From NCBI GenBank assembly GCA_009776625.1, contig WRNL01000014.1:1-18267 (forward strand): DNA of 18,267 nucleotides, in the 5' to 3' direction. Numbering within the stretch: position 1 is the stretch's first letter; every line of letters begins with the position of its first letter. The position numbers and the translations under genes were made by a program. The notes under the pieces are model-generated. The model had not been told where the DNA came from. It ran no database searches and saw only the letters and a list, made by a program, of their open reading frames with translations. Source of the DNA: Methanomassiliicoccaceae archaeon. Its GTDB lineage: Archaea; Thermoplasmatota; Thermoplasmata; Methanomassiliicoccales; Methanomethylophilaceae. Below, piece by piece: positions 1 through 8,125 of the stretch.

Positions 1-50
1 GGCAACAGACGCCCCCCCCCCGTGCTATGGCAGAGGGCGGGCATATGCCA

Positions 51-101
51 TCGGACGGGACGCGGACGCCGCTCATGCCGCCGCCTTTCGCCGTCGTCCG
101 A
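51..101. repeat. Inverted repeat upstream of top6B
   Basis: TCGGACG at 51-57 is exactly complementary to CGTCCGA at 95-101, with 37 bases between, immediately before the top6B TATA-like box. It could be a terminator stem of an upstream gene or a regulatory site. In GC-rich DNA a 7-bp match can be chance. A run of ten C residues lies at 12-21. No gene is visible in 1-140. Confidence 0.25.
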
Positions 102-105
102 CAAC

Positions 106-115
106 AAACTAAATA
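106..115 (+). promoter_or_regulatory. TATA-like box for top6B
   Basis: AAACTAAATAA is the only A/T-rich block in a GC-rich stretch. Its centre is about 30 bp before the ATG at 141, so transcription would start at or just before that ATG (leaderless mRNA). Confidence 0.5.
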
Positions 116-140
116 ACGTTTCAGGCAATACCTTGATTGG

Positions 141-2156
141 ATGCGCTCAGAAGACATAGAGGATTACGCCAGCGGGAACACGAACGCCCACAAGATGGCG
201 GCGAAGCAGCAAGAGATATCTGTGACGGAGTTCTTCGAGAAGAACAAGCATATACTGGGGTTCGACTCCAGGTCGAAGTCCCTCCTCATGGGGATCAAGG
301 AGGCGGTCGACAACGCCCTGGACGCCTGCGAGGAGGCGGGATTCCTGCCCGACCTCTTCGTGAAGGTGGAGCGCCTCCCCGAGGAGGAGGAGTACAAGAT
401 AACCGTGGAGGACAACGGCCCAGGCATCATACACAGGATGATGCCGAACGTGTTCGGGCGCCTCCTCTACGGGTCGAGGTTCCATGCGCTCAGGCAGTCG
501 AGGGGGCAACAGGGCATCGGCATATCGGCCACCGTCATGTACGGCAACATATCCACCGGCAAGCCGGCGCACATCGAGTCCAAGATAGAGGGCGCGGACG
601 AGGTCGCCTGGAAGATGGACATCACCATCGACACGAAGACCAACCGCCCCGTGGTCGACAACGACGTCGCGTTCACCTGGGAGGGCAAGGACCACGGCAC
701 CAAGGTGGAGTACACCACGAAGGGCAGGTACATAACGGGCAAGCAGTCCATATTCGAGTACCTGAGGAACACGGCTATAGTCAACCCCCATGCGAGGGTC
801 GAGTTCCACGACCCTGAGGGCAAGAGGTACGTGTTCGAGAGGGCGACCGAGCAGATGCCCCCCAAGTCGAAGGAGATCAAGCCCCACCCGGAGGGCATGG
901 AGATCGGCGACCTGATGAAGTACGCCCAGAACACACAGCAGAAGACCGTCAACGCGTTCCTGAAGAACGACTTCTCCAGGATAACGGAGAGGATATCCGA
1001 CGAGATCCTGTCCAAGGCGGGGGTTGACCCCTCGGCTAAGCCGTCGTCCCTCACGAGGGACCAGTGCAAGGCGATGATAGGCGCGATCGCCCAGGTTAAG
1101 ATCATGGCCCCGCCCACGGACTGCCTCTCGCCGATCGGGGACGCCCTGATAAAGAAGGGGCTGATGCACGTGCTGGACGGGCTGAGGCCAGACTACTACG
1201 CCACGCCCGTCACCCGCCCGCCCAAGTCCGTGAACGGGAACCCCTTCATCGTGGAGGCGGGCATCGTCTACGGCGGCGAGATACCGTCCGACGAGCAGGT
1301 CACCATACTAAGGTTCGCCAACCGCGTCCCGCTGCTGTACCAGCAGGGGGCCTGCACGATAACCAAGGCGATATCGGAGGTGGACTGGAGGAGGTACGGG
1401 CTCGAGCAGAGGGGCGGGAAGGGGATACCCTTCGGCCCCGCCATAATACTGGTCCACGTGGCGTCCACCAAGGTGCCGTTCACGTCCGAGGGGAAGGAGG
1501 CGGTGGCGTCCTTCGCAGAGATGCAGGGGGAGATAGAGCAGGCGCTCAGGCTGTGCGCCAGGAACCTAAAGAGCCACCTCAACAAGATGGAGAGGAAGTC
1601 CAAGACCGGCGCGAAGTTCGAGATCGTAAAGACGCTCATCCCCGCCATGGCGGCGAAGGCGTCGTCGATGCTCGGGAGGCCGGTCCCCGACCTCAGCAGG
1701 ACCATCAGCAAGATAATGAACGTGGTGTGGGTGGAGCCGAGCGCGAAGAAGGAGGGCAAGAACGCCGTCGCCGCCTCGTTCACCGTCTACAACTACACCA
1801 ACGTCGAGCGGACGGTCAGGATCCACACGCAGCTCCCCAAGGAGTGCGTGAACCTGACCCTGTTCAGCAACCCCAGCTTCATGGAGATGAACGACGAGGG
1901 GAAGGCGACCTGGGAGATAAGGGGCCTCCAGCCGTCCGAATCCCTCAAGATACCCTTCGAGCTGAAGGGCGAGCTGGCGGACACCTTCGACCCGGAGGAC
2001 GTCTACATATCGGGGATAAACCCGGTCCTCGTGATGGGGGCGGAGGCCCTCCCGGGCGACTGGGGGATCAAGGGGCTGGAGATAACGGAGAGCGAGGACG
2101 TCCCAATAGAGGACGAAGAGGAGACAGAGGAGGCGGAAGACCTTGGCGACGAATGA
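141..2156 (+). CDS. top6B: DNA topoisomerase VI subunit B
   Basis: This is the ATPase subunit of the A2B2 type IIB topoisomerase, which relaxes and decatenates DNA by ATP-driven duplex passage. The GHKL (Bergerat) ATP site is clear: E54/D57/N58 in KEAVDNALDA, the DNGPG loop at 91-95, and the GQQGIG lid at 122-127. A helix-two-turn-helix and transducer domain follow; SEGKEAV in the transducer probably carries the switch lysine. An Ig-like C-terminal region ends in a strongly acidic tail (about the last 20 residues). At 671 residues it has the size of the longer archaeal forms. The ATG at 141 fits the TATA spacing; the internal ATG at 195 (MAAKQQEIS) resembles many family starts and is the alternative. 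Its 3' end overlaps top6A by 14 bp, so the two are cotranscribed and probably translationally coupled. Confidence 0.97.
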   Translation: MRSEDIEDYASGNTNAHKMAAKQQEISVTEFFEKNKHILGFDSRSKSLLMGIKEAVDNALDACEEAGFLPDLFVKVERLPEEEEYKITVEDNGPGIIHRMMPNVFGRLLYGSRFHALRQSRGQQGIGISATVMYGNISTGKPAHIESKIEGADEVAWKMDITIDTKTNRPVVDNDVAFTWEGKDHGTKVEYTTKGRYITGKQSIFEYLRNTAIVNPHARVEFHDPEGKRYVFERATEQMPPKSKEIKPHPEGMEIGDLMKYAQNTQQKTVNAFLKNDFSRITERISDEILSKAGVDPSAKPSSLTRDQCKAMIGAIAQVKIMAPPTDCLSPIGDALIKKGLMHVLDGLRPDYYATPVTRPPKSVNGNPFIVEAGIVYGGEIPSDEQVTILRFANRVPLLYQQGACTITKAISEVDWRRYGLEQRGGKGIPFGPAIILVHVASTKVPFTSEGKEAVASFAEMQGEIEQALRLCARNLKSHLNKMERKSKTGAKFEIVKTLIPAMAAKASSMLGRPVPDLSRTISKIMNVVWVEPSAKKEGKNAVAASFTVYNYTNVERTVRIHTQLPKECVNLTLFSNPSFMEMNDEGKATWEIRGLQPSESLKIPFELKGELADTFDPEDVYISGINPVLVMGAEALPGDWGIKGLEITESEDVPIEDEEETEEAEDLGDE

Positions 2157-3240
2157 GAGACAGAACGCGGCGATGAGCAGCCTCACGTCCATAGTGGGGG
2201 GCATATACGACCAGCTCGACGCGGGGGACGTCCCGGTGATGGAGCTCCCCCTCAGGTCGAAGAAGAACATAGAGTTCGACACCCAGCACAGCGTCTGGAC
2301 GTACGGGGACCTCAGGACCACCCGCACGTCGAAGACAGTCCAGGGCGCGCAGATGATGCTCAGGACCATCTACACGGCGGACTTCATCAACGAGATGATA
2401 CGCGAGGGCAAGTCGTCCACTTTGAGGGAGATGTACTACATATCAGAGGGCTGGGAGCATGCGAAGTTCAACAGCCAGGACGAGAGCAACCTCCTTGCGG
2501 AGGACCTCGAGATAGTCTCGAGGTGCATGAGGGAGGACTTCAAGCTCAGGCCGGAGGAGAGCGGGGCCCACGTCTACGGGAACGTGGACGTGAGCACCAT
2601 GACCAAGAAGGGCATGAAGAAGTTCAACTGCATGGACGACGTCGCCGAGACCGGGTTCGCCGTCCCGTACAACGTGGAGAGGGAGAACTTCGAGATCGGG
2701 GGGACCGACGCGAAGTTCGTGATGGCGATCGAGACGGGCGGAATGTTCGCGAGGCTGATCGAGAACGGGTTCCCCGAGAGGCACGGCGCCATCCTCGTCC
2801 ACCTGAGCGGCCAGCCCGCCAGGAGCACCAGGCGCCTCATAAAGCGGCTGAACGAGGAGAAGGGGCTCCCGGTGACCGTGTTCACCGACGGCGACCCATG
2901 GTCGTTCAGGATATTCGCCTCAGTCGCCTACGGCGCGATCAAGACCGCCCACATATCGGAGTACCTGGCCACGCCCACGGCGCAGTTCATCGGCATCACC
3001 GCGTCCGACATCCTGAACTACAAGCTCCCGACGGACAAGCTCTCCGACAAGGACATCGGCGCCCTCACAGCCGAGCTCTCGGACCCTAGGTTCTCCAACG
3101 ACGAGTTCTGGGTCAACGAGATACAGGCGATGAAGGAGATGAAGGAGAAGTCTGAGCAGCAGGCGCTGGCAAAGTACGGCCTCGACTTCGTCACCGACTC
3201 CTACCTCCCGGAGAAGCTCGGCGACATGGGCGTCTTATGA
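2143..3240 (+). CDS. top6A: DNA topoisomerase VI subunit A (Spo11 homologue)
   Basis: This is the DNA-cleaving subunit of topoisomerase VI, homologous to eukaryotic Spo11. The winged-helix domain holds REMYY (95-99), where Y99 is the probable nucleophile that links covalently to DNA 5' ends. The Toprim domain shows E197 (AIETGG) and D249/D251 (TDGDPW), the Mg2+ ligands. At 365 residues it is full length. The start is a TTG at 2143 inside top6B, with a purine-rich Shine-Dalgarno-like GGAGGCGGA about 6 bases before it; an in-frame ATG at 2173 is the alternative. The TGA stop lies within the 3' end of the convergent lysS gene (6-bp overlap). Confidence 0.97.
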   Translation: MATNERQNAAMSSLTSIVGGIYDQLDAGDVPVMELPLRSKKNIEFDTQHSVWTYGDLRTTRTSKTVQGAQMMLRTIYTADFINEMIREGKSSTLREMYYISEGWEHAKFNSQDESNLLAEDLEIVSRCMREDFKLRPEESGAHVYGNVDVSTMTKKGMKKFNCMDDVAETGFAVPYNVERENFEIGGTDAKFVMAIETGGMFARLIENGFPERHGAILVHLSGQPARSTRRLIKRLNEEKGLPVTVFTDGDPWSFRIFASVAYGAIKTAHISEYLATPTAQFIGITASDILNYKLPTDKLSDKDIGALTAELSDPRFSNDEFWVNEIQAMKEMKEKSEQQALAKYGLDFVTDSYLPEKLGDMGVL

Positions 3241-4788
3241 GCCGTGCCTCGATGCCTGGATGAACCTGTTCACCACGAACTGCTTGTCCATGCTGGCGAG
3301 GAACGGCCCCAGCCTCGGCCCCGCGTCCTTCCCAATGACCACCTGGTAGATCACCTTGAAACCGGCCTTCAGCCCGATGGGCGACTCCTTGCCGGTGTCC
3401 GATATAATCTGGCTTATCGTGTCGGCCTCCCACTTGGCGTCGTTCATCCTCTCCACAAGCTTCTGGAAGAACGCCCTGTCGCCCATCGTCAGGGCCACCC
3501 CCTGCGGGACCGTTGGGTACACCGAGAACTTCACGCTGTCGGGCGCGAACCCGTTGAGCCAGAACCTGGCGCAGTCCGCCCTGACCCTGATCCGCTCTAT
3601 GTCCCCCTCGCCCGCCTCCGAGAGGTCGATCGTCCTGCCCAGCACCTCCAGGACCTTGTCGAAGCTGTCCGCCATCTGCACCACGTTGACGATGTGCCTA
3701 TAAGGGACCTGGAGGGGCAGCTCCTTTGGCACTTTGCCGTGCTGCGCCCTCTCGTACGCGAGGACCGAGTTCTCCTCGGCCTCGGTGAACCCGCCCTCGA
3801 AGTACAGCCTCTCCATCCTGTCGTACTCGTCGGACATGTCCAGGACCCCCAGCCCGGGGTCGAAGTCTATGGCCCTGCTGGGGTTGACCCTGAGGAACAG
3901 GTAGCTCAGGACCTCCGGGGGCATCATGCCTATGGCGTCCAGCCCCGACACGGACGAGCCGCTCGACTTGTGCATCTGCCCCTCGCCCTTCAGCTGGACG
4001 AACTCGTAGTTTATCGAGTATGGCGCCTTGCCGCCGTATATCTCCTCCACGATCCTCTTGCCGGAGTCGTACGACCCGCCTGCGGCGGCGTGGTCCTTGC
4101 CGTAGGGCTCGGCCGACGTCCCGAAAATCTTCCATTTCGCCGGCCATTCCAGCCTCCACGTGAGTTTCCCGTCCCCTTTCCTTATGTCGGCGGTGCCGTG
4201 GCATCCGCAGGGGCATGTGTACTCCAACGTGGGGAACGAGTACGAGTCGAACACCGGGTCCGCGAACCTCCCGCAGTCCCTGCATATGGGGGTGTAGGGG
4301 GCGTAGCTCCCCTTCGCCTCCCTGCCCGACACCTCGTGGAGCAGCCTGATTATCTCCTCCCTCCTCTTGAAGCATGTGTCGATGGCCTCGGCGAACTCCC
4401 CCCTCTCGTACAGCTCGTGGGTCCATATGACGTCGCATTCCACGCCCAGCCGCTCAATGGCGTCCAGGAACGGCTGCGCGAAGTGATGGGCGTAGTTGTC
4501 GTGATTGCCGCAGGGGCAGGGCATGTAGCATATCGGCTTGCCTACGTGCCCCTCGTACCACTCCGGGAGGAAGTCGGCGCGTTTCTTCAGCTGGTCCAGG
4601 GAATCTATGAGGTATATCAGGCGAACCTTCCTCCCCATGCCCTCGATCGTGCGCCTTATCGTCTCGCCGGTTATGGCCTCCCTCAGGCTCCCCACGTGGA
4701 TCGTGCCCGACGGGCTGATGCCGTTGGCTATCAGCGGCTCCTCGAACTCCTCGATGATCTCCTCTGCGATTACGTCTGCCCAGTGCAT
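3235..4788 (-). CDS. lysS: Lysyl-tRNA synthetase, class I
   Basis: It charges tRNA-Lys with lysine using the class I (Rossmann-fold) enzyme typical of archaea rather than the class II bacterial/eukaryotic type. From the ATG at 4788 the protein has 517 residues. The HIGH-equivalent is in PSGTIHVGS (HVGS at 31-34) and the KMSKS-equivalent is KSSGS at about 274-278. Cysteines at CRDC (169-172) and CPCGC (192-196) suggest a zinc knuckle. An open frame extends upstream to 4941, but the residues before MHWADVIAEE do not look family-like, and a TATA-like box about 33 bp before 4788 supports this start. It is divergent from Sec61-beta and convergent with top6A. Confidence 0.97.
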   Translation of the reverse strand: MHWADVIAEEIIEEFEEPLIANGISPSGTIHVGSLREAITGETIRRTIEGMGRKVRLIYLIDSLDQLKKRADFLPEWYEGHVGKPICYMPCPCGNHDNYAHHFAQPFLDAIERLGVECDVIWTHELYERGEFAEAIDTCFKRREEIIRLLHEVSGREAKGSYAPYTPICRDCGRFADPVFDSYSFPTLEYTCPCGCHGTADIRKGDGKLTWRLEWPAKWKIFGTSAEPYGKDHAAAGGSYDSGKRIVEEIYGGKAPYSINYEFVQLKGEGQMHKSSGSSVSGLDAIGMMPPEVLSYLFLRVNPSRAIDFDPGLGVLDMSDEYDRMERLYFEGGFTEAEENSVLAYERAQHGKVPKELPLQVPYRHIVNVVQMADSFDKVLEVLGRTIDLSEAGEGDIERIRVRADCARFWLNGFAPDSVKFSVYPTVPQGVALTMGDRAFFQKLVERMNDAKWEADTISQIISDTGKESPIGLKAGFKVIYQVVIGKDAGPRLGPFLASMDKQFVVNRFIQASRHGS

Positions 4789-4815
4789 TGTGACCAGGCG
4801 CTGTAACATGCCTTC

Positions 4816-4826
4816 CGTAAAAGAGG
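4816..4826 (-). promoter_or_regulatory. TATA-like box for lysS
   Basis: On the minus strand this reads CCTCTTTTAC, about 28-38 bases before the lysS ATG at 4788. It is the only A/T-rich block in the right place. Confidence 0.35.
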
Positions 4827-4880
4827 CTTTCGGTTTGGCTCCTTCGGAACGTGCCGCTGTTCCTGTCGATCCACGGTAGG

Positions 4881-4889
4881 TTTTTATAT
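4881..4889 (+). promoter_or_regulatory. TATA box for Sec61-beta gene
   Basis: TTTTTATAT ends 21 bp before the ATG at 4911, ideal for an archaeal leaderless promoter. It shares the 122-bp intergenic region with the divergent lysS promoter. Confidence 0.6.
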
Positions 4890-4910
4890 GGATTCGGGGT
4901 TCCGTTACCA

Positions 4911-5075
4911 ATGGCAAAGAAAGAGGACAGCGGCTTCGCATCGTCCGCGGGGCTGATGAGGTACTTCGACACCGAGGACGACAGAGGCATCAAGATCAAC
5001 CCGAGGCTGGTCCTCGGAGCCGCCATAACCTTCACGGTGCTCATCCTGCTACTGCCGGTGTTCCTGCCGGTCTGA
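4911..5075 (+). CDS. Preprotein translocase subunit Sec61-beta (archaeal SecG)
   Basis: This is the small tail-anchored subunit of the archaeal SecYE-beta protein-conducting channel in the cytoplasmic membrane. The 54-residue protein has the family layout: a short polar N-terminus with SSAGLMRYFDTED, the conserved basic stretch GIKINPRLV, then one hydrophobic segment of about 20 residues (33-52) ending at the C-terminus. The ATG at 4911 is preferred over an in-frame ATG at 4851 because the TATA box lies between them and MAKKEDSGF is a typical beginning. It forms a monocistronic unit. Confidence 0.93.
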   Translation: MAKKEDSGFASSAGLMRYFDTEDDRGIKINPRLVLGAAITFTVLILLLPVFLPV

Positions 5076-5084
5076 CCGGCGTTT
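5066..5084 (+). terminator. Candidate hairpin at the Sec61-beta stop codon
   Basis: GCCGGT (5066-5071), loop CTG, ACCGGC (5075-5080), then GTTTT. A perfect 6-bp stem overlaps the TGA stop and is followed by a short T run. It is weak as a terminator on its own. Confidence 0.3.
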
Positions 5085-5094
5085 TGCGGCCGCC

Positions 5095-5299
5095 CGAGTT
5101 GTAAAGGGGATTAGTCCGTCTGAACAGCTCGTTTAGACCATAACCCTGTCGTTTTTGGGTTGAAAGCACGAGGTGGGTTCTTGACACCATGGATTGTTCT
5201 GGACACCGCTCGAAGACCGCCATCCACAGGATAAGACGGCGCTAACGGAACCGCTACCGCTACCATCAGCGCGACGGAAAAACACGTCGCCGGTTTTTG
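5095..5299 (+). other. Structured gene-free gap; possible small RNA or long 3' UTR
   Basis: No convincing reading frame lies between Sec61-beta and the antiporter. Three possible hairpins occur in order: GTCTGAAC/GTTTAGAC (5118-5138, 8 pairs with one G-U, 5-base loop), AACCC/GGGTT (5142-5161), and GGTG/CACC (5172-5188). A terminator-like hairpin with a T run follows at 5271-5298. I could not match it to SRP RNA, RNase P RNA or any family known to me. Confidence 0.25.
5271..5298 (+). terminator. Hairpin plus T5, terminator-like
   Basis: GCGACG (5271-5276), 8-base loop, CGTCGC (5285-5290), then CGG and TTTTT (5294-5298). The A5 run in the loop would also give a T run on the minus strand, so it might serve the antiporter gene that ends at 5324 as well. 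Confidence 0.4.
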
Positions 5300-5323
5300 C
5301 CTCTGGTTCCCCCTCCCCTCCCG

Positions 5324-6604
5324 TCAGATCAGGTCGTCTTGCGTCAGGCTGTACTCCGGGGGGTACTCCTTCCTGAACGCCCGCGCCAGCAGGGGCGGGG
5401 CGATTATGGTTGTGACGACCGCCATCAGTATGACCACGCCGTACAGCTCCGATGTCATCACCCCTGACGCAAGGCCGATCGCGGCGATGATTATGCCCAC
5501 CTCCCCCCTGGGGACCATGCCGAACCCGATTATGTTCCTGGACCCTTTGGAGAGGGACCGGTCGCCCAATCTGGCGCCCATGTTGCAGCCCACGTACTTG
5601 GTCGCCACCGCGAGCAGTATGACCACGGCCGCCAGGATCAGCGCCGATGCGCTGGTCAGGCTGCCGAGGTCCACCTGCATCCCCACGTTCAGGAAGAAGA
5701 AGGATATGAAAAGGGTCGTGATGGACTCAATCTTCTCATCGAGCTTCCACTCCCAAGCGTACTCGGCGAGCAGCATCCCTCCCAGAAAAGCGCCGATTAT
5801 CGCCGCCAGACCTATCATGTCCGCGAAGAAGGAGAAGCCCAGGCAGACGGCTATCGCGAGGACGAGCTTGTTCACGCCAGGGTGCGGCCTCCCGCCACCG
5901 GCGATCCTGTTCTTATCCCTCTCCTCGAAGTACCTGTACAGCCTGGGGACGACCCACAGCGCCGCCGCCAGGACCGCCACGACGAACACCAGGGCCTCGG
6001 CGGATATCATGGCTATGTGCGACACCGAAACGCCGCCGGATGCCGTCATCCCCACCACTATGGCGAGGACCATCATGCCCAGGACGTCGTCTATCACCGC
6101 CGCGCCGATGATGATCTTCGCCTCCTTGGTGTCTATGAGCTTCATGTCCTTGATCACGCGGGCGGTTATGCCCACGCTGGTGGCGACCAGCGCGGCGCCC
6201 AGGAACAGGGCGTGGTTCATGTTACCGTCGTACGCCAGTATCAGCGCGATCCCGGCCATCAGCGGCACAAGGACCCCCAGGGTCGCGACCAGAAGCGCCG
6301 CCTTACCCACGGAGAGCAGATCCTTCACCTTCGTCTCGAGGCCCACCGCGAACAGCAGGAATATGACCCCGAGCTCGGCGAACAGCTTGACGATCTCGTA
6401 GCCCTGGCTGGGGGCGCCGCCCATCTCGACCCCCAGCATGCCCAGGAACGACCAGTCCCCTATGGCCAGGTTAGCGATGACGATCCCGATGACGATCTCG
6501 CCGATCAGCCCCGGCACGCCGAACCGGGAGAACACCCCCGAGGCCAGGCGGGCCAGTACGATCAGGGTCACCAGCATCAGGAGTATGGGTCCGTACTCAT
6601 CCAT
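5324..6604 (-). CDS. Cation:proton antiporter, CPA2 (KefB/NapA-like) family
   Basis: This integral membrane protein of 426 residues exchanges Na+ or K+ for H+ across the cytoplasmic membrane. Almost the whole length is hydrophobic, with about 12-13 predicted membrane segments. The N-terminal half holds FLLFAVGLE (82-90), typical of the family, and the ion-binding pair D172-D173 in AVIDDVLG. A DD rather than ND pair is generally linked with electrogenic Na+/H+ exchange (family knowledge, not shown here). There is no C-terminal TrkA-N/RCK domain, so it is a transport-only form. The ATG at 6604 follows a TATA-like box. Ion specificity cannot be read from the sequence. Confidence 0.9.
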   Translation of the reverse strand: MDEYGPILLMLVTLIVLARLASGVFSRFGVPGLIGEIVIGIVIANLAIGDWSFLGMLGVEMGGAPSQGYEIVKLFAELGVIFLLFAVGLETKVKDLLSVGKAALLVATLGVLVPLMAGIALILAYDGNMNHALFLGAALVATSVGITARVIKDMKLIDTKEAKIIIGAAVIDDVLGMMVLAIVVGMTASGGVSVSHIAMISAEALVFVVAVLAAALWVVPRLYRYFEERDKNRIAGGGRPHPGVNKLVLAIAVCLGFSFFADMIGLAAIIGAFLGGMLLAEYAWEWKLDEKIESITTLFISFFFLNVGMQVDLGSLTSASALILAAVVILLAVATKYVGCNMGARLGDRSLSKGSRNIIGFGMVPRGEVGIIIAAIGLASGVMTSELYGVVILMAVVTTIIAPPLLARAFRKEYPPEYSLTQDDLI

Positions 6605-6624
6605 CGATGGGTGATAATGCTCCT

Positions 6625-6634
6625 CGTTTATAAC
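6625..6634 (-). promoter_or_regulatory. TATA box for antiporter gene
   Basis: The minus strand reads GTTATAAACG, centred about 26 bases before the ATG at 6604, consistent with a leaderless transcript. Confidence 0.55.
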
Positions 6635-6675
6635 GTTCGTTCAAAGAAAAAGGGGTAAACGGTTTGCGAACGGGT

Positions 6676-7977
6676 TTATCCTAGCCTGAAGTTGACGGAG
6701 GGGTACGAGGCGGCGCGGGGCTCCCTCGCCTCTGCGCCCGACGGGGCCGCAACGGCGGCCTTCGCCGACATCGGCGCCCTTATGGGGTCGAATATGCAGT
6801 CGTACGACTCGAGGCCGTCCTCCGGGATCGCCTTGTCCGCACCCATGGACAGCTCGGATATCAGGTCGTCGCTCATGAGCAGCCCGGGGACAGTGAGTTT
6901 CATTATGTCCGCGACGGGGTCCGCCACGTCCACCGTCACGGGGACGTCCGCGATGGTCTCCGACGCCTCCCCCGTGGGGGCGACGGGAGCCTGCGCCTCC
7001 CCTTCCTGTGCCTGGAGGTACCCGAAGTACTCTGCGAGCGCCTCTGGCTGGAACGCGGCCTGCACTGGCTCCGTGGCGGCGGCGCCCGATGTCTCGGCCG
7101 TCTCGGCCTCCATCGGCGCCTCTACGAAAGCGGGATGCCCCGCGGCCTCGATGCCGGCGGCTGCCCGGCTGACCGCCCTGTGCCCGTCGACGTACAGGCC
7201 GGCCGGCACATCGGTGACCGGCTCCAGCCCCGAGCAGATGTCCATTATGGGCACCTCCTCGATGTCGTAGCCTGGTGCCTCCCTGTACCCTATGAAGGGC
7301 GCCTCCGCGCCGTCGGCGCCTGCGGCCCCTGCGGCCCCTGTGGATGTCTTCGCCGCCTCAGGCTCCCTCCTCGTCACGACCTGCTCCTCGAACACCGGGT
7401 CGTATGACTCTTTGTAGGAGGGGGAGAAGAACAGCGGCTCCTGCTCGATCTCGTCCTCGAAGGACTCGTTCTTCTTGATTATTATCTCGTTGAAGTCTAT
7501 CTCGTCGTACACCTCCCTCCTGGAGGCGTTCGCGAATATGTCCGAGGGCTGGGCGTAGTCCATCGGCTCCGGCTCCGGCGCCGCCCTGACGGGGGCCTCG
7601 AAGGAGGCCGCCTGCCTGGCGCCGACGAAGCTCCCGCCGGCCATCCTGACCATCCTCGGCTCCTCGCCCTCGAAGAACGCCGACTCCGGCTGGATCGTGA
7701 TGTAGATGTCCTGCTTCTCCGGTGTGTTGAACACCTCGTACCCGTCCTTGCTGAGCTGCCTTACCGCAGGGGATATCACGACCTCCTGCGGCTTGGACAC
7801 CCTCCCGGGGGTGACCGCCGTGTCGTTCGACACGACGAAACCTGGGTGCCTCTGCTTTACTTCCGTCTGTTTCACGCCTCTGCCCTGGTCCTGACTGAGC
7901 ATCCGCTTGAAAAAGCCCTTTTGGGGGCTCACGCTATTATTGCTAGAGTTGTGACTCATGCTATCCCATCCGAGCAT
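6676..7977 (-). CDS. Hypothetical acidic, low-complexity protein
   Basis: I do not recognise this 433-residue protein. The first 30 residues are polar (Ser/Asn-rich) with a basic patch, KGFFKRML. Residues about 60-110 look the most ordered (VVISPAVRQLSKDGYEVF). The rest is rich in Ala, Pro, Glu and Asp, with many acidic-aromatic clusters (YDEIDFNEIIIKK, SYDPVFEEQVV), and is probably largely disordered. It has no signal peptide or membrane segment and only two cysteines. It looks cytoplasmic, perhaps a scaffold or partner-binding protein (inference only). The frame is long, with high-GC codon use like its neighbours. Start is ATG 7977 (fits the TATA box) or the internal ATG at 7959. A perfect palindrome spans the 7977 start. 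Confidence 0.75.
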   Translation of the reverse strand: MLGWDSMSHNSSNNSVSPQKGFFKRMLSQDQGRGVKQTEVKQRHPGFVVSNDTAVTPGRVSKPQEVVISPAVRQLSKDGYEVFNTPEKQDIYITIQPESAFFEGEEPRMVRMAGGSFVGARQAASFEAPVRAAPEPEPMDYAQPSDIFANASRREVYDEIDFNEIIIKKNESFEDEIEQEPLFFSPSYKESYDPVFEEQVVTRREPEAAKTSTGAAGAAGADGAEAPFIGYREAPGYDIEEVPIMDICSGLEPVTDVPAGLYVDGHRAVSRAAAGIEAAGHPAFVEAPMEAETAETSGAAATEPVQAAFQPEALAEYFGYLQAQEGEAQAPVAPTGEASETIADVPVTVDVADPVADIMKLTVPGLLMSDDLISELSMGADKAIPEDGLESYDCIFDPIRAPMSAKAAVAAPSGAEAREPRAASYPSVNFRLG

Positions 7978-7983
7978 GGGATA
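7962..7983. promoter_or_regulatory. Perfect 8-bp inverted repeat at the start of the hypothetical gene (operator candidate)
   Basis: TATCCCAT (7962-7969), spacer CCGAGC, ATGGGATA (7976-7983). The two arms are exactly complementary. The site covers the ATG at 7977 and lies about 12 bp downstream of the TATA-like box, where a bound repressor could block initiation. It could also act as an RNA hairpin masking the start. Confidence 0.4.
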
Positions 7984-7994
7984 AGAGTTAGGGT

Positions 7995-8010
7995 GTATTA
8001 AAAGTTATAG
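7995..8010 (-). promoter_or_regulatory. TATA-like box for the hypothetical gene
   Basis: The minus strand reads CTATAACTTTTAATAC, about 18-33 bases before the ATG at 7977. It is strongly A/T-rich against the local background. Confidence 0.5.
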
Positions 8011-8125
8011 TCCGACCTTAACTCAATGGGGCGGCGTTAATCCATTTTCTCGCCAGAAAAATCTTAATTGGCACGCATGGCATCTATTAGAGGAGGTTTG
8101 CTCCGCGTTAGAGATATCGCATGGT

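Noticed and set aside
12..21. C10 tract as a phase-variation switch
   Set aside because: It lies far upstream of the top6B TATA box and outside any visible reading frame; it may also be a sequencing artefact.
3244..4806. 520-codon open frame opposite lysS
   Set aside because: LysRS on the other strand has full family motifs; the antisense frame is a by-product of GC-rich codon use, with repetitive Arg/Pro/Leu/Val composition and no recognisable domain. The same applies to long shadow frames opposite top6B, the antiporter, the ZIP gene and larE.
4789..4941. Longer lysS start at 4941
   Set aside because: The added residues are not LysRS-like and would span the lysS TATA-like box and the divergent Sec61-beta promoter.
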